Position numbers and translations under genes: made by a program. From NCBI RefSeq assembly GCF_032362555.1, contig NC_083528.1, positions 1,674,001 to 1,738,000 of the forward strand: a stretch of 64,000 nucleotides of DNA, written 5' to 3'. The notes beneath the pieces were generated by a model. That model had not been told where the DNA came from, did not search any database, and saw only the letters and a list, made by a program, of their open reading frames with translations. This DNA is from Amyelois transitella. Its lineage: Eukaryota; Arthropoda; Insecta; Lepidoptera; Pyralidae. This document shows, piece by piece, positions 14,001-23,228 of this stretch. How positions within the stretch are numbered: position 1 is the stretch's first letter; each line of letters starts with the position of its first letter.

Positions 14001-17000
14001 TTATTTAGTTGGTTTTAAATTAAACAACAAATTTGATTTCTTAGGCAACAATTATTGTTCGGCTATTTAAAATTTCCAAGTAGGTACTATATAAGTAGAC
14101 AAAATTATAAAATTCTTATAAACAATTAAAATTTCAAGTTAATTTTTTTTTATTCAAATCTAAGCTGCCTTTTTTATTTTTAATTTTAAAAATAGTAAAT
14201 TCAAAATTCTTTTTATAAGACCAAAAATCTTTTTGTCGAAATTGCAAACCCCATAACCTAGACCAGCCAGGTCGCGCCCAGCGCTCAGCGGTTGGCTATT
14301 TGACAGAAACCATGTCTGCAGCGGAGGAGTTCGGCACCGGGCCCGTGGACTCCGGCGCCGTGTACGGGGCACACGTCGGCGCCAGCGGGGTGGCGACTGC
14401 GGTCCTGGTCGTCTTGGCGTCATTGGCCACCGGCGCTTTGGGGTGAGGTGAGTTGGATAGGGATTTTTTTTTGTTTTTTTTTTTTTTGCAGAAATATTTG
14501 TGTACAGAGGTTTTAATGAAATTTGTATCAGGTTAAAATGTATGTACTCATGAAATTCAAAGGTATTTTTGTTTGATGTCAGTAATATGTAATTATTTCT
14601 AAGTGTCTTGAACTTTTGTAATCCTAAGTATATAATATTATAAAAAAACATAAAAGTTGTATTTTTCTTTTTGCTGTACAGTCACAAAAGCTACTGAACT
14701 GTATTTTATATAAATGTACAGATTTATTTCTTGAACTGCCTACGAGAACGAACTCTGTGTTAGAGAATATAATTATATCGAATATCTGATAAATCACGTT
14801 TCATCATATTTACGTTTTATATTTAATATTTATAGTAAATCTTGAAGACGTCTTTATATAACACCAACAAAATTTTTACTAGATTAGACAGAAAAAATAA
14901 TCAAAATAGTGCACACATTTGGAACACTCATCCAGCGAGATGGACTATTCTTGTTTTTGTTTGAGTAATTTGGTTAATTAACTTAGGGGTTGACCCCCTA
15001 ATTTTTTTATTTATTTTGAACATGAATCAGATACTGAGTGCGTCATTTTAATATGTAACGCGATTTATCAGACACCCTGACATGCATACAAAAGTCTTTC
15101 ACACATCATCAGATATAAAATACCTAATATTAAAAGTGATAACCTATATTTTTATTATTGAAAATGTATATACATTAATTGCCAATATCATTTCTTTGTT
15201 TCAGATATCAATTCACATTTGAATTATTTTATTGAAGAAGGTGATACGCGGCCCTAAAAGTAAGAACTTTCCATTATTATTTAGATGTTTAGTACAAATA
15301 TTGTCGTGATAGTTTTATTGAAATTTTATATAGTTTAATTAGTTAATTTCAAGGTACAACACTAGTGCAACTAAAATAAGGTCATTATTTGCTGGTATTT
15401 AAATATTTTTGAATAAAATGGCAACACTATTGATATATAATAAATTTAAAACATGAGAAACGCGGGATGGTATATAGGAGTTATTTTGTTTATTATAAAG
15501 TCAGTATGGTAAAAAAGATATGCCAATTTTTATTCATTTTCATTACATTTTTGCAATCACATAAAAATTATATCATTTTGCAAATAAAAAGTACATAATT
15601 TACGTAAATACGGCACCATTTTAGCATGTTACACGTCATAATCATAATATAAATTATAAAATGAATTAACTGAAATTTTTACGGAACACAAGACATTAGT
15701 TTATGGTGATTCAAGGAAGTAGTTTAGTTATACGGCATACCGCTAACGTTCCCATTTCGTTGTGTTGAATTTTAGTTACAAGAAAACTTATATGTATAGA
15801 TAAATAATTAAATTAGTAAATTTATTTTTTCATTTGAGTTTTGTGTAGTAAATATTAGTTGTATAATATGTAATATGATGTATGTTTTTGCTTTAGTTAT
15901 TGTGTATCATAGTTGGAATAAATAAACATTTATATTTAATTACTATTGTAATAAACTGAACAGTATTTGATCATATTTGTTTATTTGCATATAGCTAGTA
16001 TATTTTATAAGTATAGGTATTGTTATTTTAATTATATAATTATTTAAACATAATAGATACGAAATTAGTGCGAAGTTATTCCTTAAATAAATATAATTTA
16101 ATGTATTTAATAAAACTGTATTTATAGCGTCATATTTTATTATTTATTTAATTAGTAATTATTAAAGGTATTTTTTCTTAGATGATTAATTTAATAAATA
16201 AAAATCCTTTATTTTTCTTAATTTAAATATTATTCTGTAGCAAATAATCAAATCAATTATGGCTTTCAATTGACCAGCACAGAATTACGCAGTAAGCAGT
16301 ACTTTCACAATAATGACTTTCCTGGTACTCATTCTATCTAAATCATACGTTATTGCTAGCAGCAGATTAAACAGGAAAAATGCAATTACTGAGATAACTG
16401 TTTGTATGTGCAAAGTAAATTAAATTATGACCTATCATATATATTATAATAACTTATATTTAAACACGACTTTAAAAAAAAATCTAGCTTAATATACAGG
16501 ATTCCGCCTAATTGCGGAATGTTTGAAAAAAATTTAAGACGAGACTTAAATAATAACTACAATTGAAGAATAAATAAATTGAATCGAATAGGCGACATAA
16601 ATAAAACATAAAAAGACATTCAACCATGTTTCTTAGTTTATTTATAAACTGAAGGTACGATCAATATAATAGGGCTGTTGACAATCCCCCTGCGGTCATC
16701 ATAGAAATAATTTTATTGGGTCAATTGTACATAGCAGAACTAGAACTAGTTAATTCGCAGAAAGATATGTATCTTATTGCTCTTATACATCAAGTAAAAA
16801 TGAAACTAAAATAACAATTGCAGTAATACCAATTTCAAATTATAGTCTTATTCATTGTTCAGAAAATCAGGCATTTTATTTAATTTACAGAATTAACTGC
16901 CAAGTTTGATTAATTATATAAAAAATAAGTTATCGTCATGATTGTAGGCGCATGTAATATACAATGACCTACCTACATGTTAGTATAACATTTCAGAATT

Positions 17001-20000
17001 ATTTATTATCATATGCCAATATTGTTCACTAGTTCTAATAAGCCATCGCACATGTACACGTATTGAAATGTCATTTGAATAAATTGAGAAATTATTGTAC
17101 ACTTACCCCGATGGAAATTTCCACTCAATTTCAGAATGTGACAAAGTTTCCTTTAATATGCCACTTGAAACCGTAATTTCTAGATTTTACCAACCTTTTC
17201 TTAGTTATATAATCCGGTTTCATCCGGTGGCCGGCACGCACGGAACACCGGCTGTAATCCTCTGGATGATCTGACACACGTCCGGCAATTCTGTGTTATT
17301 TTTAAACCTACAGTTTCGCCGTGACATCCTAATATATCAATATCAAATGTGAAAATGTTTATCTTTTTGTTGGAGCGAAATATTAATTAATAGGTGTTTT
17401 TGACTTAAATTTATACCTGTTTCTATAATACATAAAAGAATATGTAGATAATAAAGAGAATAAATTTAAATATTATATATATATATGCAAATTATATTTT
17501 TGTGAATTAATTTTAATTATATATACGAATTAGTTTCCATAAATAAATCAAGGAAAAATAATAATTTGAGAAATTTAACTATTTATCTTTTCACAATTTC
17601 AAAAGGGTTTAAAATATTTCTCATTCCCTGTTCTAATTGGTGTGAACTATATACAAGATAACCTTTAAAATGCTCCTATTACCTGTGACGTACGTCATAA
17701 ATTAAGAGTTCCTTGAATCCCCGACATTACCTCGTCTCATATCTCATAAACAACAAGATTTATGATTCACGTTATTACAGGACGCATATCGGAATAGGTA
17801 ATAGACATAAGTAGTACATAACAGCCACTTGATTGATATATATTTCCAGGTGGAAAATTCCTTAATTTTTTAAAATAATTAGAAATTAGAATAATTTATG
17901 TTAGTTATATATTTTTTATTATTGTTAACTTATTTGTTGTATAAAATAACGACAATGTAAATGCATTTACATACTAATCTTAATTAATTTTGAATGATAT
18001 CTTATCAAAATTAGAGTACAATGTTTGTCAATATGAAAAACTTTTACTGTTTACATTATTATAAATTTATATGAATATAATTTATATTTATGAACATAAC
18101 AACATTTTAAAATACTACACATAGTATATTCTTCATGTTGGTATTTTTCTCTGATTATTTTTGTTATTTGCGCGGAGAAAGTTGTTTATGTTATTGAATC
18201 TGAATTTGGGAGGTGAATACAGCAAGTTGATTATCTTCTCCCTTTCACATTATTTGTGCTATTGTATTTTTGGGAACATTCACTTAACCTCGATTAATCC
18301 ATATTTAAAGCAATTAAAAATAAGTAGCGATTTTATGCAATTGTTTTTGTAAGAAAAGTATTCTGATCTTTAATTAAGTATTGAATATTAGTATTTAAAA
18401 AAATACAATGATTTTTATACTTTACTTATCCTTTTAATTTAAATACTAAACAAAAATTTTGAACGACAGGGAAATAAGACTAGGATTATTATTGTTACCA
18501 ATATGACCTGACCGGGAATCGAACCCAGAGGGGCAGCTGTTGAAATATACAAATATACAAATGGGTCTCTCATATCTTTGCGTGTTCCTGGTTGCACCCT
18601 CCACGACAATGCTTCGGGGCCCAGGGTCCGCCTTCCATGACAAAACTTCGGGGCCTTCCGACTTCTATCTCTCCACCTTCTCTAACTTCTCCGGTTTTCC
18701 GCGTCCTCAGTGTTCAATCTATTGGCTCGCCTATCATCTTTGCGACATCCACCCGGGATTTTTTGGGCCTGTTCTGCCCGGCGGAGATGTTATTATATAT
18801 ACATATGACATAGTATAGATCTAGGTATTTCAACTCATTTGTATCAGGAGTTGTAAGAATATGGTGTAGCAGATAATATTATTGTGTCGCTTATCGCGGT
18901 ACTACAGTAATTATTTCATATTATCGTTCTTTCAAGGTCACCCGCAGACACATCCTTTCATTGTATACCATAATTATGTCGACAAGTCATAAGAGAAAAG
19001 CGGATTTATTTTAATAAATACATGAATATAATACAAACTTTACCATATGTTGTTTCTGTGGGAATGGAATTTTAAAAAAATCATTTTTGCGGCATTCCAG
19101 AATTCTTTATATATGTATATATTATATGTGTATAGGTTAGAGCAATTACTTGCTAGTATTCATATACACTTTTGTCTTGTATGAGCCAAACTTTAATTTG
19201 TTTAGGTCAGTATGGTCACATAAAGGTCAGTTATAGCTTCCCAACAAAATTAGGAGCCTGGCCATTCCCGTGTAAAAAAGAGGTCAAATAGAAATAATGT
19301 ACTAAATAGTTAGACGAAGATGTAACTTTATGTAAATTCAAGGTTTAGTGACAAGTACGTTAAGACTGCGATATCATGAAATATACTAAATTTCGCCTAT
19401 ATGAGTCTTGAAAAAGGACCCGGAATCTGACATGTAAAATTAAAGCAAATTGTTTATCAACAGTTTGCTTTTACAAATTTAAAGACATTAAAGGGTATTA
19501 CCGCTGACGTTTATATTTTAAACCAACAACATGATGTCTACGAAACATGCTAATATAACACCTGTATAAATATAGGTAAGGATTATATCTGCTTATTCTA
19601 AACATGTGATGTTTACCCAACTGTGTCGGGGCTGTGAAAAATAGTTATGACCTTGTGATTGTGATCTGGTATTGTTTAGTGGTATTTTTTATACCCTTTG
19701 TTATACTATAATGCTTATTTTAATACCGTCCTATTAAATATCATGTCAGGATATCTGAACATTAAAAACAATTAGTATTATTCATTAAAATAATAATTAG
19801 ATCCGTATTATGATATTTTTTTCTTATATTTTCCCAAAACCATAATTTTAATAACCTTTATCTAAATTAATTCAATTCAATTTTAATTCAAAATTTAGTT
19901 CATTGTGATGGTATATTTCAAACATCACTTAATATAATTATTAGATTATTATGAATCAACCTAAAAAAATACTTTGGTAGTTGTCTAAATTGCCTAGCAT

Positions 20001-23000
20001 GTAATATTATAATTTTATGAACATTGTAATAATTGTCGTGATTAGTGTAGTTTTCTGTTACAGTAATACAGATAATGATCCGTAATAATCTGCTGTTTAA
20101 AATATAGTGATTGGCCAGCGTCGAGTTCAGGATATGCGTAATAAAGCAATTATTTAACAATTTTAATATAATCATAGACAGCAAATGTTTTGGGCTTAAA
20201 TCAAAGATGAATAAACCATATCTTTGCAATAATTTGAAAAATCTTAATACACCAATTTTTATCCGGATTATATTTTGGTAAGATAAATAAATTGGGAATT
20301 AAATTCCAAACAATCTCTTATAATAACTTCTTACGCCCAAAAACGTTTTAAATGAAACACCAATCGAATAAATTCTTTATTATAAAAGTAAAAATATACA
20401 AAATAATTCGCTTATTTGTTACCAGTGGACAAATCTATGTGTATACCTGAAAAGAAATGAAAAGGGTTAACATAATGATAACTTGCAAAACAAATTAGGC
20501 CAACGGCAATGCCAGATTAACTTTCACTTTTTCAGTTTCTGAATATTAGTTATTAACACACTTAGATTTATTTTTGAGAAAATTATATTTAGTTAATGGT
20601 TTTGATAAAGTTAGTGAGAAAACTTAATTTTTAGCGTAAGACGCTTTAATTTTACAAAAAAAATAACTTATAAAACATATATGATATAACTTATAAGTAC
20701 AATCAGCATTGAAGAAAAATCATTTATGAAATGTATATGAAATTTATTAATTTGAAAAAAAAAAATTGAAGTACTGTTTCCTGGATTAAATAATTATATT
20801 CTTATCAAATTGCCTAATCAGTACAAAATTTTAATCCCAGAAATGAAAGTTATAAATTGTGTTGTTGTAATAATATATACCTACACAACCACTTCGGTTT
20901 TCGCAAAGTATATTTTTGAGATATATAGAGTATATAAATTAAAATATAATTTATATACTTACTTGTCCGTGTGTCCGTCCGTCGGGCCGGTAGCACTGTG
21001 ACTGAACGCAAATTACGCGAATGTTCCCACCGAGTTTTGACTCAATTATTTTACCTTTGAGTCATGTACAGGACGCTCTATTAATGATTTTTTATTATAA
21101 AGGCTCCAGTGTTCTTTCGTGAAGTATACGAATTAAAATATATATTTTAGCTCATTTGTTTTTAAATGTAAAATGGAACAAAGGCATCACTTTTGCTTTT
21201 AAAATAGTTTATAAAATTTGTTAACTTTTAATTTCTGCAATAAGGTCAACAATATAAAAAATCTTCATTTGATAAATTTAACACACTAAAATATTCCATT
21301 CCAGCATGTCATTTGAAACTTATGGTTTTCAAAATAAAGTTCGGGGGTCCAAAACGAAAAGTCTGTCATTTAAATGTTATTATTTTTTCAACATTTCCCA
21401 TTTCCTTTATTTATTTTTTGCTGTAATCAAATATTCAAGGGGTTATTTTATGACAGTGTTATTTTGTATTATAAATGTAAATAATAAATATAATGACAGA
21501 GCAACCTGTATATTAAAAACAGCAATGATATCACGTCATGCGTATTTTTTTTTTCTCTTATTTTTTTCATTAAAGTAATTCGTAACGCATGTTCCATTTT
21601 TTGTAATCAAATCTTTTTGTTATAGAAATCACGAATGTACTATTCGTATACGTGTTCTAATTTAAAGAATTTTAATTTTTTAAAAATCTTTTTTTTTCGG
21701 CCAGTTTTATTTCTTTAGTTAATTAGTCACGAGAATCAGTAAACAAAGACTTCTGTGCAGTTTTGTTTATAATAGGCGCATATGATTGGCAAATGTCACT
21801 TGTTTACCTCTAGCAGAGCGCTTCACGATTTTTTGTTTACATACATCATTGATGGCATTATCACTGTAAACATAACGTGTAATATGTATGACTGTGAATT
21901 TCCACACTATATATATATATATATGCCTACGGAAACGTTAAATACATCATTTGTATTATTTGCAATCTCGCAAAATCTCAAAATGTACCGCATCGATGGA
22001 TCATCAAGTAATGATGATTTTTTTATTGAATGTTAAAGTTATGTTACAGTCTAGTAACTGGTCTTACCTTAAAAAAGAAATTTGATGATCATATTCATTT
22101 GCAGAGTGTGCAACTTTTGAATAATTTAATGTAAATTATTTAAAAAAAACTAAATTTAATAATAGTTATATAACTTTGTATAATAAATAATATAATTTAT
22201 ATCTGTATTTTAAATAAATTATATCATAAAAATCTATTTATAGATATTTATATGTATATTATATTCAAACATTAAACCCACAGGATAGCTTGGAAACGAA
22301 AGCCATTTATTTTTATGATGCGCGCGCATGGGACACCGCAAACAGATAAAAAAGAACATAACAAGAAGGAGTTTATATAACATCTCAAAATACTTTGGAC
22401 ATATATATCAGCTTATTATAAATACGCCATCATATGTTAAGAAAACTGTAAATAATGACCTTACTATGATACTACACAATACACATACATGAACTAGTCA
22501 CACAAATTAAAATACTCGTGCAAACATATACATGTCGTGATATTTTCCTAACAATAAACGTGCGATAAAGTTGTTTTTCATTGTGCTATGCTATCTTTGG
22601 TGCCTCAACATATACTGTGTGCAATGGAAAAGTATACGCAAATGATTTTTATGTCACGATAATACTTGTAAGATAGTTATTTACCTGTTAGTTATCTTGA
22701 TAACAAATATCTGGCCTCATGCTGCCTTTGCTGGTACGAGTTAAAAGTGACAACATTAGAAATTCGGGTATGAGTATGACGTTACCAAGGATTAATAGAG
22801 AGCTAATAGAATCATAACAAAGATGATAAAGATTAAATCATACAGGAAAATTAAATTGTGTCCAATAAAGTTATTAAACTATAAAATAATTTAATTTATA
22901 TAATTAATTAAAGATTTTGAAAATCTCATTATTTATGATCTCATTAAAGAAAATTCACAAAATCACAGATAAGAGAAATTGAGTGTAAAATCCATAATAA

Positions 23001-23228
23001 TTATACTTCGTCTTTATGTCAATCTAGTTATTCTACCATCAATACCTAATAAATACAAAATTACAATATTTTTTAATTATTTTTTTTTGCCATTCTAGGG
23101 TGATGATGTATATGAAACGAAGAGACTACGCCCCCCTGACAGGTGGCGAAGACGTCAAACTTCTCTCAAGAAAGGCCTATACGGAGCTAAAGAGTATGAA
23201 CGGGGAATCGAATCCACGACAACGGTGA
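2027..23228 (+). CDS. Membrane-bound trehalase (GH37), N-terminus missing
   Basis: Splits trehalose into two glucoses; the C-terminal anchor marks the membrane-bound (Treh-2) class with the enzyme outside the cell. Exons: 2027-2164, 2639-2751, 3701-3856, 4607-4772, 5905-6057, 7092-7169, 8089-8201, 9132-9298, 9915-10085, 10620-10835, 11868-11976, 14307-14442, 23099-23228. All introns are GT-AG and phases agree throughout, giving 614 residues plus stop. Seen: GH37 signature 1, PGGRFREFYYWDSY (residues 135-148); signature 2, QWDYPNAWPP (436-445); the catalytic-type Asp in SGWDFSSRW (D292); the second catalytic-type Glu in GGGGEY (E504); sequons NDS and NGT. The helix at about 554-577 is followed by KRR and a ~35-residue tail. 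The signal peptide and start codon must lie in exons upstream. Enzyme identity is very secure; the last-exon join is inferred from phase and topology. Several introns carry retroposons abutting splice sites. Confidence 0.93.
2276..2557 (+). mobile_element. Heli-A, complete non-autonomous Helitron
   Basis: Starts TCTATACTAATATTATAAAG after an A and ends GGGCACAGCTAG before a T, the insertion pattern expected for Helitrons. An imperfect hairpin (cgcg...gtcgcg) precedes the CTAG end. No coding capacity. Lies in trehalase intron 1 of this reconstruction. Confidence 0.85.
2835..3292 (+). repeat. Two LINE-B 3' ends in tandem
   Basis: Two copies of a sequence running from gaaaatgctgcagtg through gacgtcaat to an aataaa-rich end (about 2,848-3,020 and 3,147-3,292). 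Related copies lie at 10.5, 48.5 and 51.8 kb. The class is inferred from the polyadenylation-like end and 5' truncation. Confidence 0.6.
3535..3680 (+). mobile_element. SINE-A copy, 3' half deleted
   Basis: Retains the head and the middle (tcgtaaaaggcgacta) but breaks off after the gctagcaacctgtc words, 20 bp before a trehalase splice acceptor. Confidence 0.75.
3889..4152 (+). mobile_element. SINE-A, full length with long target-site duplication
   Basis: A complete copy from GTGCCG to (TATG)n, inserted 32 bp downstream of a trehalase splice donor. Flanked by an 18-bp duplication with two mismatches (gtgttcttcaa then cttgtg or cttttg) at 3,871-3,888 and 4,153-4,170. A good type copy for boundaries. 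Confidence 0.92.
4165..4535. repeat. LINE-D 3' end, then truncated Heli-A
   Basis: About 4,180-4,290 matches the segment at 8,580-8,690 (acacagtaacaagaaaatag, caatggcggactt), read here in reverse. From about 4,340 to 4,520 is a Heli-A copy on the + strand that lacks the CTAG end. Confidence 0.65.
4826..4988 (+). mobile_element. LINE-A 3' fragment
   Basis: Starts within the codons for the C-terminal basic region and runs to a (TATG)n tail. Several substitutions disrupt the reading frame. Confidence 0.85.
5008..5347. repeat. 172-bp tandem duplication
   Basis: Two copies with period 172 (starting 5,008 and 5,180) that differ at only a few bases (gagata/gaggta, aaggta/aagata, acaag/acagg). The near identity suggests a recent duplication inside a trehalase intron. 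The unit has no coding character and no match to the other repeats here. Confidence 0.9.
5577..5832 (-). mobile_element. SINE-A, near full length
   Basis: Runs from (CATA)n to the ACGGCA head, flanked by the short repeat caacgtac on both sides. The head ends 73 bp before a trehalase exon. Confidence 0.85.
6136..6385 (+). mobile_element. LINE-A 3' fragment, ~250 bp
   Basis: Encodes a truncated C-terminus of the LINE-A protein in frame (TKQIYKESVEGKVGVGRPRR region) up to the terminal segment. The tail is diverged (tctatgtc). Preceded at 6,077-6,135 by a scrap of another CTAG-type element. Confidence 0.85.
6455..6764 (-). mobile_element. SINE-A with internal partial duplication
   Basis: The block gctgtttggc...gattcaaatagtgacaagttgctag is present twice, the first time degenerate. 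The element is longer than the family norm and ends in the usual CCACACGGCAC head. Confidence 0.8.
6815..7058 (+). repeat. Unclassified repeat plus SINE-A tail scrap
   Basis: Contains cgacccgccccggcttcgca and a 3' half ending ttttatactatgtagtgata, a pattern I know as widespread in lepidopteran intergenic DNA; class is uncertain. It is followed by about 50 bp of SINE-A tail in reverse. Confidence 0.5.
7244..7440 (-). mobile_element. SINE-B, tRNA-derived
   Basis: On the minus strand the head has an A box TGGCGCAGCGG and a B box GGTTCGAATCC with tRNA-like spacing. The body ends in the words gttagcctcgaagtaagttcg, as in the copies at 33.3, 36.0 and 53.1 kb. A SINE rather than a tRNA gene because the tail recurs and no acceptor stem is seen. 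Confidence 0.85.
7441..7735 (+). repeat. LINE-C 3' end
   Basis: Begins ggctctggaatgctcttcct and ends ttgtgcaataaagtttt. The 3' words tactg/tttggtcagctg, tggtagagaatgcc and gcattaag recur at 26.0, 36.9, 45.0 and 62.4 kb. It looks like the 3' untranslated end of a LINE with a polyadenylation signal. Confidence 0.65.
8345..8492 (+). mobile_element. SINE-A copy with internal deletion
   Basis: Passes directly from the ggcgactaagggatagg block to the gtggccattcagt block, losing about 80 bp. The (TATG)n tail is retained. Confidence 0.8.
8570..8990. repeat. LINE-D end, repeat E and LINE-A tail cluster
   Basis: In order: LINE-D end in reverse (to ~8,690), repeat E (~8,695-8,900, with cgaagcgactcccgtctgat), then about 70 bp of LINE-A tail on + (8,918-8,985) lacking some of the CTCCGGGAAA block. 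More repeat E-like wording follows up to the trehalase exon at 9,132. Confidence 0.65.
9298..9601 (-). mobile_element. SINE-A inserted at a trehalase splice donor
   Basis: The 15-bp duplication ggttagttactcagt occurs at 9,298-9,312 and 9,587-9,601. Its left copy contains the exon 9132-9298 donor (exon G then gttagt), so insertion copied the 5' splice site to the far side of the SINE. Confidence 0.92.
9602..9840 (-). mobile_element. Second SINE-A, diverged
   Basis: Lacks its (CATA)n tail, has a shortened fold-back region, and the head is eroded to ttgccaccacacc. Ends about 75 bp before the next trehalase exon. Confidence 0.75.
10086..10297 (+). mobile_element. Tandem LINE-A 3' fragments at a trehalase splice donor
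   Basis: An ~85-bp LINE-A tail is preceded and followed by gtaaatacattttt. The whole 99-bp unit is repeated once, so the donor-containing word begins at 10,086, 10,185 and 10,284. The two LINE pieces differ by ggcaag/ttcaag and gcgtga/agtga. Duplication after insertion, or a second insertion at the same word, both fit. Confidence 0.93.
10374..10562 (-). mobile_element. SINE-A joined to a LINE-B 3' end
   Basis: SINE-A in reverse reads normally until gagatttaaatatagtga, then switches to LINE-B words (gacgtcaataaatgatac, ccttgtatccaattttg) on the opposite strand. The junction could be a nested insertion or a rearrangement. Confidence 0.7.
10870..11105 (+). pseudogene. Two decaying partial copies of trehalase exon 10
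   Basis: Copy 2 (~10,877-10,975) aligns with the 3' part of the exon at 10620-10835 (gaactggccaataagtgg, ctccgttcaaatttcaaag) and continues across the donor into the intron word atttatttt. Copy 3 (~10,980-11,100) repeats gggttcgttcgaatttcgaa. Both have lost the frame. They read as serial tandem duplications of the exon end that have since decayed. Confidence 0.85.
11293..11525 (+). mobile_element. SINE-B, near full length
   Basis: The B box GGTTCGAATCC is intact; the A box region reads tggtgcagtcggtgc, slightly changed. Ends in a run of atttattt. A scrap of the same 3' end recurs at 11,676-11,710. Confidence 0.85.
11977..14306. other. Trehalase intron 11 with few repeats
   Basis: Holds a truncated SINE-A in reverse (12,042-12,230), a 63-bp internally deleted Heli-A remnant (12,300-12,362) and a SINE-A scrap in reverse (12,978-13,034). 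The rest is AT-rich with no exon that I can support. Confidence 0.7.
14307..14442 (+). CDS. Trehalase exon 12: stalk and start of membrane helix
   Basis: Follows the acceptor tatttgacag. Codes a short Gly/Ala/Glu-rich linker and the hydrophobic stretch GVATAVLVVLASLATGALG. The chosen donor is gtgagg at 14,443. If that donor is not used, the next codon is TGA, giving a protein that ends inside the hydrophobic segment. A second donor, gtgagt, lies just beyond that stop. The block is strikingly GC-rich against its flanks. Confidence 0.8.
14443..23098. other. 8.7-kb AT-rich last intron of trehalase
   Basis: Nearly free of the SINE-A/LINE-A copies that fill the rest of the window. An alternative terminal exon is possible after ttgtttcag at about 15,205: it would keep phase and end after ten residues. 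Short GC-richer spots occur at 17,210-17,300 (with CCGGTG...CACCGG fold-back), 18,500-18,790 and 20,960-21,040. No other gene is visible. Confidence 0.65.
18480..18795 (-). repeat. GC-rich probable transposon fragment
   Basis: Minus strand carries a B-box-like GGTTCGATTCCCGGTC, and the word cttcggggcc occurs twice 40 bp apart. Composition contrasts sharply with the AT-rich intron around it. It has no other copy in this window, so its class is open. Confidence 0.4.
23099..23228 (+). CDS. Trehalase exon 13: cytoplasmic tail
   Basis: After the acceptor ttgccattctag the frame required by exon 12 reads VMMYMKRRDYAPL and continues to a TGA at 23,226-23,228. It completes a 24-residue helix and places KRR directly inside the membrane, as expected for a type I protein. 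Phase match, splice sites and positive-inside topology support the join; no transcript was available. Confidence 0.75.

Noticed and set aside
14312..14446. Trehalase ending at the TGA directly after GALG as the main form
   Set aside because: A donor two bases before that stop joins in phase to an exon that completes the helix with KRR and a tail; kept only as an alternative.
14160..14651. 163-codon open frame on the minus strand, rich in Arg and Pro
   Set aside because: It is the complement of GC-rich trehalase exon 12 plus AT-rich flanks, with no domain character.
18540..18818. Small secreted protein in the GC-rich patch
   Set aside because: Overlapping frames, a reversed B box and repeated cttcggggcc suggest transposon debris; no splice or start context supports a gene.
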